Positions 1 to 6,083 are shown, counted from the stretch's first letter. The stretch is 8,688 nucleotides of DNA from Candidatus Zixiibacteriota bacterium (GCA_029933635.1 JAOZNS010000110.1:1-8688), one strand, 5' to 3'. The notes: generated by a model not told the origin, from the letters alone. A program made the numbers and translations.

Positions 1-297
1 AAATCTTTTATATTCTTCCGGGTTTAAGATGATTTGCGGCTGATAGTTTATCTTCTCCTCAAAATAATTCTTGCAGGAGAGACAATCCCTTCCCACATGG
101 TGGTATCCTTTGGGGCAAGAATTCCCCTTGTTCAAGAGGCGACACTTCCAGAGAAAAAAGATGCATCCCTGGGGGAAACATCTTTTCTCCTTTAATACGT
201 GATATACCGACACGCTCTTCTCAAAACGAAAATGAGCCTGATGAGGACAGCGAAACACATCCTGTCTTTTGTATTGGTTGATCAAAACCTGCGACAT
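1..297 (-). CDS. Cysteine-rich protein of unknown function, N-terminal 99 residues (C-terminus cut by window edge)
   Basis: I do not recognise this family. The frame is open from an ATG at 297 to the window edge, and an in-frame TAA two codons upstream makes this the first possible start. The Shine-Dalgarno match is weak (GGAA). The visible part has seven cysteines at residues 17, 40, 45, 52, 61, 72 and 75, plus His19, 22, 33, 66 and 67. The arrangement C40-x4-C45-x6-C52-x8-C61-x10-C72-x2-C75 suggests a zinc- or Fe-S-binding module, but this is inference. There is no signal peptide or membrane segment, so it is probably cytoplasmic. A sigma70-like promoter lies 36 bp upstream, so it need not depend on the gene cluster before it on the same strand, from which it is separated by 163 bp. 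The frame was too short for a long-ORF list but has clear protein-like composition. Confidence 0.7.
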   Translation of the reverse strand, partial: MSQVLINQYKRQDVFRCPHQAHFRFEKSVSVYHVLKEKRCFPQGCIFFLWKCRLLNKGNSCPKGYHHVGRDCLSCKNYFEEKINYQPQIILNPEEYKRF

Positions 298-332
298 GGC
301 TTAATTCCAAAAGATGATTTTAAGTTTAAGAG

Positions 333-361
333 ATTTTAACCAATATCAAATTTTTTCTCAA
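333..361 (-). promoter_or_regulatory. Sigma70-type promoter for the cysteine-rich gene
   Basis: On the minus strand there is a -35 box TTGAGA (361-356, 5/6 to consensus), a 17-bp spacer and a -10 box TAAAAT (338-333, 5/6). Transcription would begin near 326, leaving a leader of about 30 nt before the ATG at 297. It lies in the 163-bp gap after the endonuclease V homologue, a gap with no other gene and no clear terminator. Confidence 0.55.
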
Positions 362-460
362 TCTATTTTAAATACCGCTTGACTTTGTAACTCATTTGTC
401 AGGAAAGTATCCTTCATTTTAGGGGTTTGTCTGAAAGATGGTCTGGAAAGGATGCTTCTG

Positions 461-1144
461 TTAGTCGTCTTTTATCATCTTTTTTGCCAGGGCATGAGCT
501 TCTCTTAAAGGCTCCGGAATTCTATATCTTGGGCTACATTCAAGCACCACGGTTACTGCAGTCCGGGTTGAGATTTTGTGACCCGGGGTGACGAAAATTG
601 GCTTGGTCCCTTCTTGAGTTCTGACCACCGCTCCGATCAGATTTTTGTCCTTACCCTCCACAAATATATGTGCACCTTTTTCTGAAGATGGTTCTGGATG
701 ATCTTTCCACAGAGGCGTTTTGGAGCAAGCGATGGTGGGAAGATCAAGCAATACTCCCAGATGGCTGGCCAGTCCCAATCCCCTGGGATGAGCGACCCCC
801 CGTCCTGGAAACATTATCAAATCATGTCTTTTTAGCTTCCCTATGGCGGAAAGAATTGCCGGACCAGCACCGAATGCAAAAAATCCCGGAGCATACGAAA
901 AGTCGGTCTTCTCCCTATGAAAGGCACTCCTTTGAATTTTGAGCTCTGGATAGGAAAAGCTGATACATCCAACCAGGATCTGATCTTGTTTTTTTGAAAA
1001 GATTACCCCCACCCCCAAAATATCCTCAATTTTCTCAAAGCCATCTTCGAGGATGACCAGCTCGGAGAGCCTTTTCTGGATTCTTTTTGCTTCCTCTATG
1101 GAGACATCCCAAGGGTGATCCATGTTTAATTTTAAGCAATCCAT
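461..1144 (-). CDS. Endonuclease V (Nfi) family protein lacking all three catalytic carboxylates; probable pseudoenzyme
   Basis: Full-length (227 aa) homologue of endonuclease V, the enzyme that cleaves next to deaminated bases, especially deoxyinosine or inosine. Family landmarks are clear: PWDVSIEEA near the N-terminus, SYAPGFFAF (wedge loop, Tyr84 kept), GRGVAHPRGLGLASHLG (115-130), LPTIACSKTPL (135-145), IGAVVRTQEG (170-179), TPGHKIS (186-192) and RIPEPLREAH (208-217). From recall of the Thermotoga maritima sequence, D43 corresponds to Gly46, E89 to Ala93 and D110 to Pro113, so the whole metal-binding acidic triad is gone. K139 (Lys142) and H214 (His189) remain. Each substitution needs at least two base changes from an Asp or Glu codon (GGG, GCT, CCA), which argues against sequencing error. 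Nucleic-acid binding without cleavage is a reasonable inference. It lies 67 bp after the radical SAM gene, in the same direction, with no clear Shine-Dalgarno; Met8 is a possible alternative start. Confidence 0.88.
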   Translation of the reverse strand: MDCLKLNMDHPWDVSIEEAKRIQKRLSELVILEDGFEKIEDILGVGVIFSKKQDQILVGCISFSYPELKIQRSAFHREKTDFSYAPGFFAFGAGPAILSAIGKLKRHDLIMFPGRGVAHPRGLGLASHLGVLLDLPTIACSKTPLWKDHPEPSSEKGAHIFVEGKDKNLIGAVVRTQEGTKPIFVTPGHKISTRTAVTVVLECSPRYRIPEPLREAHALAKKMIKDD

Positions 1145-1211
1145 CGTATGAGGAAAGAAAATAAAAAGAAGGTTGCCCCGTCAGCCAAAAGGATGTTACA
1201 GAAGTTGAAGA

Positions 1212-2147
1212 CTAAAGAAATCCGAAGCCTCTTGGTCCATCCAATCTTGTTATGCCGAACTCTTGAGCTATTTTCACCGCGTGGGCGAACTCGTTTTGGG
1301 TTATCCTTCTGTTCAGTGGAGGATGATCATTTGCTTTAAAGCAGGGGCGATATTGATCCATCAAATTGACATAGGTGTGGGGTGAGATCTCTTCTGCAAT
1401 AAACTTCATAGCCTGTCTGGTTCCTGCCAGATCCCCAGGCAAGATAAGGTGACGGAGCAAAAGTCCTCGCTGGGCTATGCCATGATCATCTATCATCAAA
1501 TCCCCCACCTGGCTGTGCATTTTTTTGATCGCCTTCTTTGCTACTGTCGCGTAATCTTTAGCATTGCAGTATCTTTGAGCGATCCTATCGTCAGAATATT
1601 TCAGATCTGGCATGTAAATATCAAAGATGCCCTCCAGAAGCTCCAGAGTGTCGACGGAATCATATCCCCCGGTATTATAAACCAATGGAAGATGCAATCC
1701 CTGCTGAATGGCAGATGGCAAGGCCTTAATGATCTGGGGGACCACATGGGTCGGAGTTACCAAGTTGATGTTGTGGCATCCTAAGTTCTGCAGATGAAGC
1801 ATCATCTCCGCAATCTTCTCTGGGTCTGCCTCATACCCTTGCCCCAAATGGCTGATATCATAGTTCTGGCAGAAGATACAAGCTAAGTTACAATTGGTAA
1901 AGAAGATGGTTCCGGAGCCATATCTCCCCACCAGGGGGCTTTCTTCGCCGAAATGCGGTCCAAAGCTGGAGATCTTGGCTTTTTTTCCGGTCCGGCAGAT
2001 ACCCTTCTGATCCTCCAATCGGTTAACCCCACACCGGTGTGGGCAGATATCACAGCTTTTAAGCTTGGTCCACAAAGTCTTAATCTTCCAGGCAAGTTCA
2101 TCGTTTTGATGAAGCTTTAAATATCCAGGTTGAAATCTTTGGGTCAT
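1212..2147 (-). CDS. Radical SAM protein, PflX type (COG1313, related to pyruvate formate-lyase activating enzymes)
   Basis: Radical SAM enzyme of the PflX group, whose substrate is not established; the group resembles glycyl-radical-enzyme activases. Numbered from the ATG at 2147 (311 aa), the N-terminal cluster C32-x2-C35-x3-C39 with C51 is present (CDICPHRCGVNR, then GICRTG). The radical SAM 4Fe-4S motif CxxxCxxC is intact as CNLACIFC (C86, C90, C93), in the typical context GTIFFTNCNLACIFCQNYDIS minus its last residue. I chose the ATG at 2147 because it overlaps the stop of the DUF488 gene as ATGA and has GGGAG 8 nt upstream. A TTG at 2162 would add five residues. No glycyl-radical enzyme lies in the window, so the partner is unknown. 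The tight coupling suggests co-translation with the DUF488 gene. The C-terminus is GITRLDGPRGFGFL, then TAG. Confidence 0.9.
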   Translation of the reverse strand: MTQRFQPGYLKLHQNDELAWKIKTLWTKLKSCDICPHRCGVNRLEDQKGICRTGKKAKISSFGPHFGEESPLVGRYGSGTIFFTNCNLACIFCQNYDISHLGQGYEADPEKIAEMMLHLQNLGCHNINLVTPTHVVPQIIKALPSAIQQGLHLPLVYNTGGYDSVDTLELLEGIFDIYMPDLKYSDDRIAQRYCNAKDYATVAKKAIKKMHSQVGDLMIDDHGIAQRGLLLRHLILPGDLAGTRQAMKFIAEEISPHTYVNLMDQYRPCFKANDHPPLNRRITQNEFAHAVKIAQEFGITRLDGPRGFGFL

Positions 2148-2572
2148 TTTTTGGGCTCCCAAGTCCTCTCCTCATCTAAGATGTGAATTATCCGCCATCC
2201 TTCCTGTTTTAGCTTTAAAGCAATAAACCTTCTATGACATCTCCAGGGAAATCTTTCCGCACACACAAAGGCGGTGGTAAATTTGGAGGCTATCTCTTTT
2301 AGTTGTGCTATTCCCTTTGCGAATTCAGATGTATGAGTGTATTCTTTATAGCCCTTTTCTCTAAATCCTCCCAGAATATCTCCCAGATAAAAATATCTTA
2401 TCCCCCGCCTTTGAAGATTTGAAGCAAAGTTATCCTTTCTGAAATGGTCAAACTTAGAGACGGGAAACCTTCTGACGTCCACCACTGCCCGGAGCTTAAA
2501 TCTTTTACAGATCAAGAGGAATTCTTCAATGGTGCGGTTAGAGGTCCCCATGGTGTAGATTAATCCAGACAC
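2144..2572 (-). CDS. DUF488 family protein
   Basis: A 142-residue protein of the DUF488 family, whose biochemical role is unproven. The family motifs are all visible and intact: IYTMGTSNR (5-13), VVDVRRFPVSK (30-40), YLGDILGG (62-69) and CAERFPWRCHRRFIA (104-118), with the paired cysteines Cys104 and Cys112 and the following His113-Arg114. The length is normal. There is no signal peptide or membrane segment, so it should be cytoplasmic. The start is GTG, 6 nt after the stop of the archaemetzincin homologue. An AGGA lies almost directly against that GTG, so the exact start is uncertain, though family alignment (start just before IYTMG) supports it. Its stop overlaps the next gene's ATG by 4 nt. 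This spacing indicates one transcript with the genes on either side. Confidence 0.88.
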   Translation of the reverse strand: MSGLIYTMGTSNRTIEEFLLICKRFKLRAVVDVRRFPVSKFDHFRKDNFASNLQRRGIRYFYLGDILGGFREKGYKEYTHTSEFAKGIAQLKEIASKFTTAFVCAERFPWRCHRRFIALKLKQEGWRIIHILDEERTWEPKK

Positions 2573-2578
2573 ATCCTA

Positions 2579-3136
2579 TCAATGTTGCACTTTCATTCTT
2601 CTCAAGCAGTTGTCGCAGAATTTGGTGCCCTTTCTATCCACCTCCATCACGTTGTCCGTAACATACATCACGCATTTGGGATTGCGACAGTCTTTAAATC
2701 CCCACAGGTATCCTAATTGATGCAATGCCTCTTTTAGCACCCTGGAGAAAAGGAGTTTTTCCTCATCCATCATCTCATAATTTTCGCGCTTTAATCGAAA
2801 AAGGGATACCACGGCGGACTTGCCGTGAGGATCGGCACCCCCGATCACGAAGTTTTGAGAAGGTATATACAAATCGTCATCCACCAACCCTAAGATCTTC
2901 TCACCGGGAGCAGATTTCATAAGCTCCAGCTTACTTAAAATCACGGTAGAATAGTATTGTCCCCTCTGGTGATTGAAAGCCTCATGGGGAATCTTTACAC
3001 CCTGGAGCACGTCCACCCCCACACTGAAATAGGAAACCAGCTGGGAAGCTAATTTATTTATCAGGGAGTAGTCTATCTCCCCCATGGGAACCACCACAAT
3101 CTTGTTGCGCAGACCAAATCTTCTTTGCGGGCTCAT
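2579..3136 (-). CDS. Archaemetzincin family protein with a degenerate catalytic zinc site; probable pseudoprotease
   Basis: A 185-residue homologue of archaemetzincin (AmzA), a metzincin-type protease family known for HExxHxxGxxHCx4CxM. Here the corresponding stretch is HQLGYLWGFKDC at 139-150, followed by C155 and M157. His139, Gly146, Cys150, Cys155 and Met157 are kept. The catalytic Glu is Gln140, the second zinc His is Tyr143 and the third is Asp149. The structural four-Cys zinc site looks complete (C150, C155, C174, C177; FCDNC near the end). Upstream family blocks are normal: KIVVVPMGEID (12-22), ILGLVDDDLYIPSQNFVIGG (81-100) and SAVVSLFRLK (107-116). Each lost ligand is one base from the ancestral codon (CAA/GAA, TAC/CAC, GAC/CAC), but three separate errors are unlikely. 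It is first in a tight minus-strand cluster. No good Shine-Dalgarno precedes the ATG. Proteolysis is unlikely; a binding or scaffold role is inference. Confidence 0.9.
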   Translation of the reverse strand: MSPQRRFGLRNKIVVVPMGEIDYSLINKLASQLVSYFSVGVDVLQGVKIPHEAFNHQRGQYYSTVILSKLELMKSAPGEKILGLVDDDLYIPSQNFVIGGADPHGKSAVVSLFRLKRENYEMMDEEKLLFSRVLKEALHQLGYLWGFKDCRNPKCVMYVTDNVMEVDRKGTKFCDNCLRRMKVQH

Positions 3137-3161
3137 TGTTAGGACCAGATAAATAAAACCT

Positions 3162-3284
3162 TTACAGGACCATGTATCCGTTAATCAAGGTAAGTGTGTT
3201 TTGACAGAGCAAAAACAAATAACCCTTTCTCCTGTCCAGATTCCCAACCTCGAAGTAAGTCCCTTTTAATATTCCTTTCTTCAC
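3162..3284 (-). CDS. Possible 40-residue leader ORF upstream of the archaemetzincin homologue
   Basis: A GTG at 3284 opens a 40-codon frame ending at TAA (3164-3162), 25 nt before the next gene. The product begins MKKGILKGTYFEVGNLD, with a basic N-terminus and a more hydrophobic end (YLFLLCQNTLTLINGYMVL). No Shine-Dalgarno is visible, an in-frame stop lies seven codons upstream, and an open frame this long occurs easily by chance. It sits wholly inside the predicted leader transcript, which is the only contextual support. I recognise no family. Confidence 0.18.
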   Translation of the reverse strand: MKKGILKGTYFEVGNLDRRKGYLFLLCQNTLTLINGYMVL

Positions 3285-3318
3285 AAAAAATGTGCCACTC
3301 TAATAACTATCTCACTGT

Positions 3319-3347
3319 TATATAAGACATCCTCGCCTTGGTGTCAA
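3319..3347 (-). promoter_or_regulatory. Sigma70-type promoter for the archaemetzincin/DUF488/radical SAM cluster
   Basis: On the minus strand there is a perfect -35 box TTGACA (3347-3342), a 17-bp spacer and a -10 box TATATA (3324-3319, 4/6). Transcription would start near 3312, giving a leader of about 175 nt before the ATG at 3136. It is the best promoter upstream of the cluster. Confidence 0.6.
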
Positions 3348-3353
3348 CCTCAT

Positions 3354-3381
3354 TTTAAAAGATTTGGGCTAAAAACCCAAA
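3354..3381 (-). terminator. Weak terminator-like hairpin in the intergenic region
   Basis: Inverted repeat TTTGGG (3363-3368) and CCCAAA (3376-3381) with a 7-nt loop. On the minus strand it is followed by TCTTTT. The stem is only 6 bp, so it is a marginal terminator. It could act as a back-up for the stronger terminator at 3527-3570 or as the end of a small RNA. Confidence 0.25.
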
Positions 3382-3481
3382 AGGCCGCACCATGGAGATA
3401 GGGTTTAAATTCTTTCAGGCATAAGGGATTGCCGTAAAATCTTAGCCATATAAAAACGAAGGCTCATGGGTCAAAATCCAC

Positions 3482-3487
3482 ATTATA
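3482..3487 (-). promoter_or_regulatory. Possible extended -10 promoter element
   Basis: The minus strand reads TGGTATAAT, a perfect -10 hexamer with the TGn extension, but there is no recognisable -35 box at 16-18 bp. Any transcript would start near 3475 and could run to the weak hairpin at 3354-3381, about 110-120 nt. No SD-preceded ORF lies between. Confidence 0.25.
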
Positions 3488-3526
3488 CCACCGGTTGGAA
3501 CGGCAGATTCCTCCATTCTCAGATAG

Positions 3527-3570
3527 AAAAAAGAAACGGTCGAGACTGCAAAAATAGTCCAGACCGTTTC
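3527..3570 (-). terminator. Rho-independent terminator of the C25 peptidase gene
   Basis: A perfect 9-bp stem, GAAACGGTC (3533-3541) with GACCGTTTC (3562-3570), encloses an inner 4-bp stem GACT/AGTC. On the minus strand it is followed directly by six T residues (3532-3527). It lies 26 nt past the stop codon of the peptidase gene, which is the expected position and direction. Confidence 0.85.
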
Positions 3571-3596
3571 CTTAATATCTGAATAAATTTTCAAAA

Positions 3597-5903
3597 CTAA
3601 CAGGAAGGAGGATCTCCACCCCTGTAAAGATAGTTGAGCAAATAAACCACGTCAGCCAGATCCACCGCTCCATCGATGTTAAGATCTCCAGCTTCCATGG
3701 GATCGGGAGCAGGTCCATCACGATATAGATAATTTATTAGGTAAATCACGTCTCCCGCATCTACAATTACATCTCCGTTGCAATCGCCACAGATGTATAT
3801 GCCTACGGTCAATGGATCTGACCAGTCGCTTTCCCGATCATTTATATCCTTGGCTTTTACCTTTACAGCGTATATGCCGGGATCGGGCCAGGAGTTGGAT
3901 GCAATGCAAGTGTCTCCTGAATTGTATGGTCCCAGCCAGTCACTGTTGGTTCCATCTCCCCAATCGAAGAAGTAGTATATATCTTCTCCTTCGGGGTCGG
4001 TGGTGTAACTTGAGAAGTAATACGGATGGCAGGGGTCTCCTCTGGTTATCCCGGACGGTTGCTGGGGCGTATCCGGTGGGTAGTTGGACACAACAGGTGC
4101 CATCCCTAAATCTGGGTTACCCCAGAGTGCTCCCCACTCGAACATCTCATACTTCAAGGCATACCACAATCCATTTAGATACATGGTTCTTAACGCCGAT
4201 TGGAGAGCCTCTCCCTGAGTCATGACCTGGGAGGTGACTTTGGTGGTGAAGTAGTAATCTAAGGATTGACTGGAGCCATCAGAAGGGTCGTTCCATCCGG
4301 GCATTCCATAGGCGACCTTGGTGGCACCGACGAAACCAACCGCTCCCTGTTTCAGCATGGCTCGACCCAGATTGTCATAGTCGGTGTCAGAGTTGCTGCA
4401 GGCATCTGCAAAGCAGATGGATGGATATTCATCATTAAGATAGGGACAAGTGGACGTGGAGACGAATGCCTCACCTGTTGAATAATAGATATGGGAGGAA
4501 TAGGGCGAGCCATGCCCGGCCCAATTGACAAAAGCATACTGCCCACCGGACCAAACTGTCCTCACGTTGGTGAATCTGAGGTCGTAGTCCATGGGATAAG
4601 AGGAGTAACCCTGTTCATACATGCGCGTCATGCTCCAATCAAACATCCATATCTGATCCACCTTGGTCTCCATAAGAACCGCATTGTCCGTATCGGGCCA
4701 GAAGAAGGCTCCCAGAAGCAGGATGTTTTTCTTAAATGCGGGGTCATCGTTCTGTTCATAAGTTACTGACTTCTGGCAAATGTGCCACACATCCGCTGAC
4801 CCACTCCAGGGGATTCTTCCCACGTTCACCTCATTGTAGAAATCGATGGGATCAGAATTCTCGCCCCACCTGTGATCCCCGTCTGCGTCCCAGGACTCAC
4901 TGTCAGGTAAGGAGAGCTCAGCATAATAAAAATCAGTTTCGGGCTTGCCATATCCCTGGTCCTGCCAGGTGCGTCGCATGGGCACATCATCGTAATGGCC
5001 AACCAGAAGCACATCCTCTATGCCCCACTCACTGGAACGATACTTGTCCCTGAGGAAGTTCCTTATCTTCTCAGCCAAATCATAGCCATCATAGTTGGCA
5101 TCGATCCAAGAGGTGGTTACCACATTCACGCTTCTGCCTTTGCTGGTTTCCCAATCGACTAAAGGGGTGACCGCAAAGGTCAAAGATTCTAAAGTAATGA
5201 TGACGAAATCATAATGATCTTGCCCCTTGGTCCCTCTGGGATACCAGCTTTGAGCTTGATCATAATTGAGAATGAACTCCCGCGCGGCCTGTTCCATCCT
5301 AGGAACCTCATCCATCATGATATCTTCTGAAGAAAAATTTTGTGGAATAGTGTAACTTATGTGAACGGTGATCTCCGGATAGTAGGTCAACTCTCCCGAC
5401 AAAGGGCGATAGCTAAAAGGCGTAACCCTTACGTCCACCAAGTTATACTTCCGAAAACCAGCGGTGCGAACGAATTCTCCGACCGAAGTCGGATAGGGTT
5501 GATCACTTCCATAAACTGAATTGAAGTTCTCCTCATATCTTTCTTTGTCTCGCTGATAAAGCAACGGATCTTCCTGTCCCAGCACCCTGGGCAAAGGTGA
5601 GGGGGCAATCTGGTAGGTTCCAGGAAGCTTTATACCTTCACCCACATCAAAAGTAACCTCAGCCACCTTGGCTCCAGGAGGGATGGCAATGGCAAAGATC
5701 TTTGATGGAAGGTTAGGCTTTCCAGGGACCAGAAGACGACCAAAGCCTTCCATCAGTATCTCATCTCCTTGTGGGGTCTGATTAATATCATAGAAGCCAA
5801 CCGGTATAGGGATGCTGATTTTTCCCTCGTCTGCCATTGCCATAACGTTGATCATCAGCGCCAACGTTAAACAAAAAATCGCAACCCTTCCGCATCTTTT
5901 CAT
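3597..5903 (-). CDS. Secreted gingipain-family (C25) cysteine peptidase with PKD-like domain and C-terminal dockerin-type repeats
   Basis: A 768-residue exported cysteine peptidase. From the ATG at 5903, residues 1-24 form a signal peptide (MKRCGRVAIFCLTLALMINV, cleavage likely after AMA). A propeptide-like beta-rich region covers about 25-230 and the C25 catalytic domain about 232-600. The catalytic dyad is visible: His464 in NWAGHGS and Cys502 in CFADACSN. A PKD-like domain follows at about 607-700 (FDWGDGT; YAVKVKAKD). The last 65 residues are a dockerin-type pair of calcium loops, GDCNGDVIVDAGD and GDLNIDGAVDLAD, each followed by a helix ending NYLYR, with a final Cys. The 5903 start is preferred over 5951 because AGGAGG lies 6 nt before it and the signal peptide then begins correctly. 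No type IX sorting domain is visible. Own promoter upstream and terminator downstream indicate a single-gene transcript. Substrate and cleavage specificity cannot be read from the sequence. Confidence 0.93.
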   Translation of the reverse strand: MKRCGRVAIFCLTLALMINVMAMADEGKISIPIPVGFYDINQTPQGDEILMEGFGRLLVPGKPNLPSKIFAIAIPPGAKVAEVTFDVGEGIKLPGTYQIAPSPLPRVLGQEDPLLYQRDKERYEENFNSVYGSDQPYPTSVGEFVRTAGFRKYNLVDVRVTPFSYRPLSGELTYYPEITVHISYTIPQNFSSEDIMMDEVPRMEQAAREFILNYDQAQSWYPRGTKGQDHYDFVIITLESLTFAVTPLVDWETSKGRSVNVVTTSWIDANYDGYDLAEKIRNFLRDKYRSSEWGIEDVLLVGHYDDVPMRRTWQDQGYGKPETDFYYAELSLPDSESWDADGDHRWGENSDPIDFYNEVNVGRIPWSGSADVWHICQKSVTYEQNDDPAFKKNILLLGAFFWPDTDNAVLMETKVDQIWMFDWSMTRMYEQGYSSYPMDYDLRFTNVRTVWSGGQYAFVNWAGHGSPYSSHIYYSTGEAFVSTSTCPYLNDEYPSICFADACSNSDTDYDNLGRAMLKQGAVGFVGATKVAYGMPGWNDPSDGSSQSLDYYFTTKVTSQVMTQGEALQSALRTMYLNGLWYALKYEMFEWGALWGNPDLGMAPVVSNYPPDTPQQPSGITRGDPCHPYYFSSYTTDPEGEDIYYFFDWGDGTNSDWLGPYNSGDTCIASNSWPDPGIYAVKVKAKDINDRESDWSDPLTVGIYICGDCNGDVIVDAGDVIYLINYLYRDGPAPDPMEAGDLNIDGAVDLADVVYLLNYLYRGGDPPSC

Positions 5904-5909
5904 TCTTCT

Positions 5910-5915
5910 CCTCCT
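5910..5915 (-). promoter_or_regulatory. Shine-Dalgarno that fixes the peptidase start
   Basis: Minus-strand AGGAGG, a consensus ribosome binding site, 6 nt upstream of the ATG at 5903. It rules in favour of this start over the longer frame from 5951, which would begin only about 9 nt after the predicted transcription start and would place a charged stretch before the signal peptide. Confidence 0.8.
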
Positions 5916-5966
5916 TTCTGAGTGAAAAGATTGAAGTTTAAGCCATTTCATTCGTCAAACATACTT

Positions 5967-5994
5967 ATTATAACACATAAATAAAAAAAGTCAA
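5967..5994 (-). promoter_or_regulatory. Strong extended -10 promoter for the C25 peptidase gene
   Basis: On the minus strand there is a -35 box TTGACT (5994-5989, 5/6), a 16-bp spacer and a perfect -10 TATAAT (5972-5967) with the TGn extension (TGTTATAAT). Transcription would begin near 5960, giving a leader of about 57 nt. It is the closest consensus match in the window and is divergent from the ssb promoter. Confidence 0.75.
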
Positions 5995-6036
5995 GCAAAA
6001 CTCGCCTTACGAAAGGCTTCGGCAACAGCCCCAATG

Positions 6037-6055
6037 TTTACATTACCAGTGTAAA
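6037..6055. promoter_or_regulatory. Operator-like dyad between two divergent promoters
   Basis: Perfect inverted repeat TTTACA (6037-6042), 7-nt spacer, TGTAAA (6050-6055). It lies 28 bp from the ssb -35 box and 42 bp from the peptidase -35 box, so a regulator bound here could affect either. The centre-to-centre spacing of the half-sites (13 bp) is near but above one helical turn. I cannot match it to a named regulator. Confidence 0.35.
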
Positions 6056-6083
6056 TTGTTCCTAAATTGAAAAAAATTAAAAG

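Larger units (their letters stand above)
3137..3526. other. Intergenic stretch of about 390 bp with promoter, leader and weak structured elements
   Basis: No full gene is visible here. It holds, from right to left on the minus strand, a possible extended -10 box (3482-3487), a short hairpin with a T-run (3354-3381), a strong -35/-10 pair (3319-3347) and a leader of about 175 nt before the archaemetzincin homologue, with one small open frame (3162-3284). Nothing convincing is seen on the plus strand. Confidence 0.5.

Noticed and set aside
366..400. Plus-strand TTGACT in the gap after the endonuclease V homologue
   Set aside because: No acceptable -10 box at 16-18 bp and no plus-strand gene downstream.
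670..942. A 90-codon plus-strand open frame
   Set aside because: It lies antisense within the endonuclease V homologue, has no ribosome binding site, and its product resembles no family; the minus-strand product carries clear family motifs.
1148..1339. A 63-codon plus-strand frame beginning in the gap before the radical SAM gene's end
   Set aside because: Its basic N-terminus simply reflects purine-rich intergenic DNA and the rest is antisense to the radical SAM gene; no promoter or ribosome binding site precedes it.
2148..2162. TTG start five codons upstream for the radical SAM gene
   Set aside because: The ATG at 2147 overlaps the preceding stop as ATGA and has GGGAG at a suitable distance, so the TTG is less likely, though it cannot be excluded.
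461..3136. Sequencing error as the cause of the missing catalytic residues
   Set aside because: Both frames are intact over their full length and the endonuclease V changes need at least two base substitutions per codon at three separate sites; three separate errors hitting only active-site codons in the other gene are also improbable.
3201..3206. Plus-strand TTGACA
   Set aside because: No -10-like hexamer lies 16-18 bp downstream and no plus-strand gene follows.
5904..5951. Longer N-terminus for the C25 peptidase
   Set aside because: It would put 16 mostly charged residues before a normal signal peptide, lacks a ribosome binding site and would begin almost at the predicted transcription start.
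6004..6017. Hairpin GCCTT-ACGA-AAGGC between the divergent promoters
   Set aside because: Only 5 bp of stem, no adjacent T-run in a useful direction and no gene that would need a terminator there.
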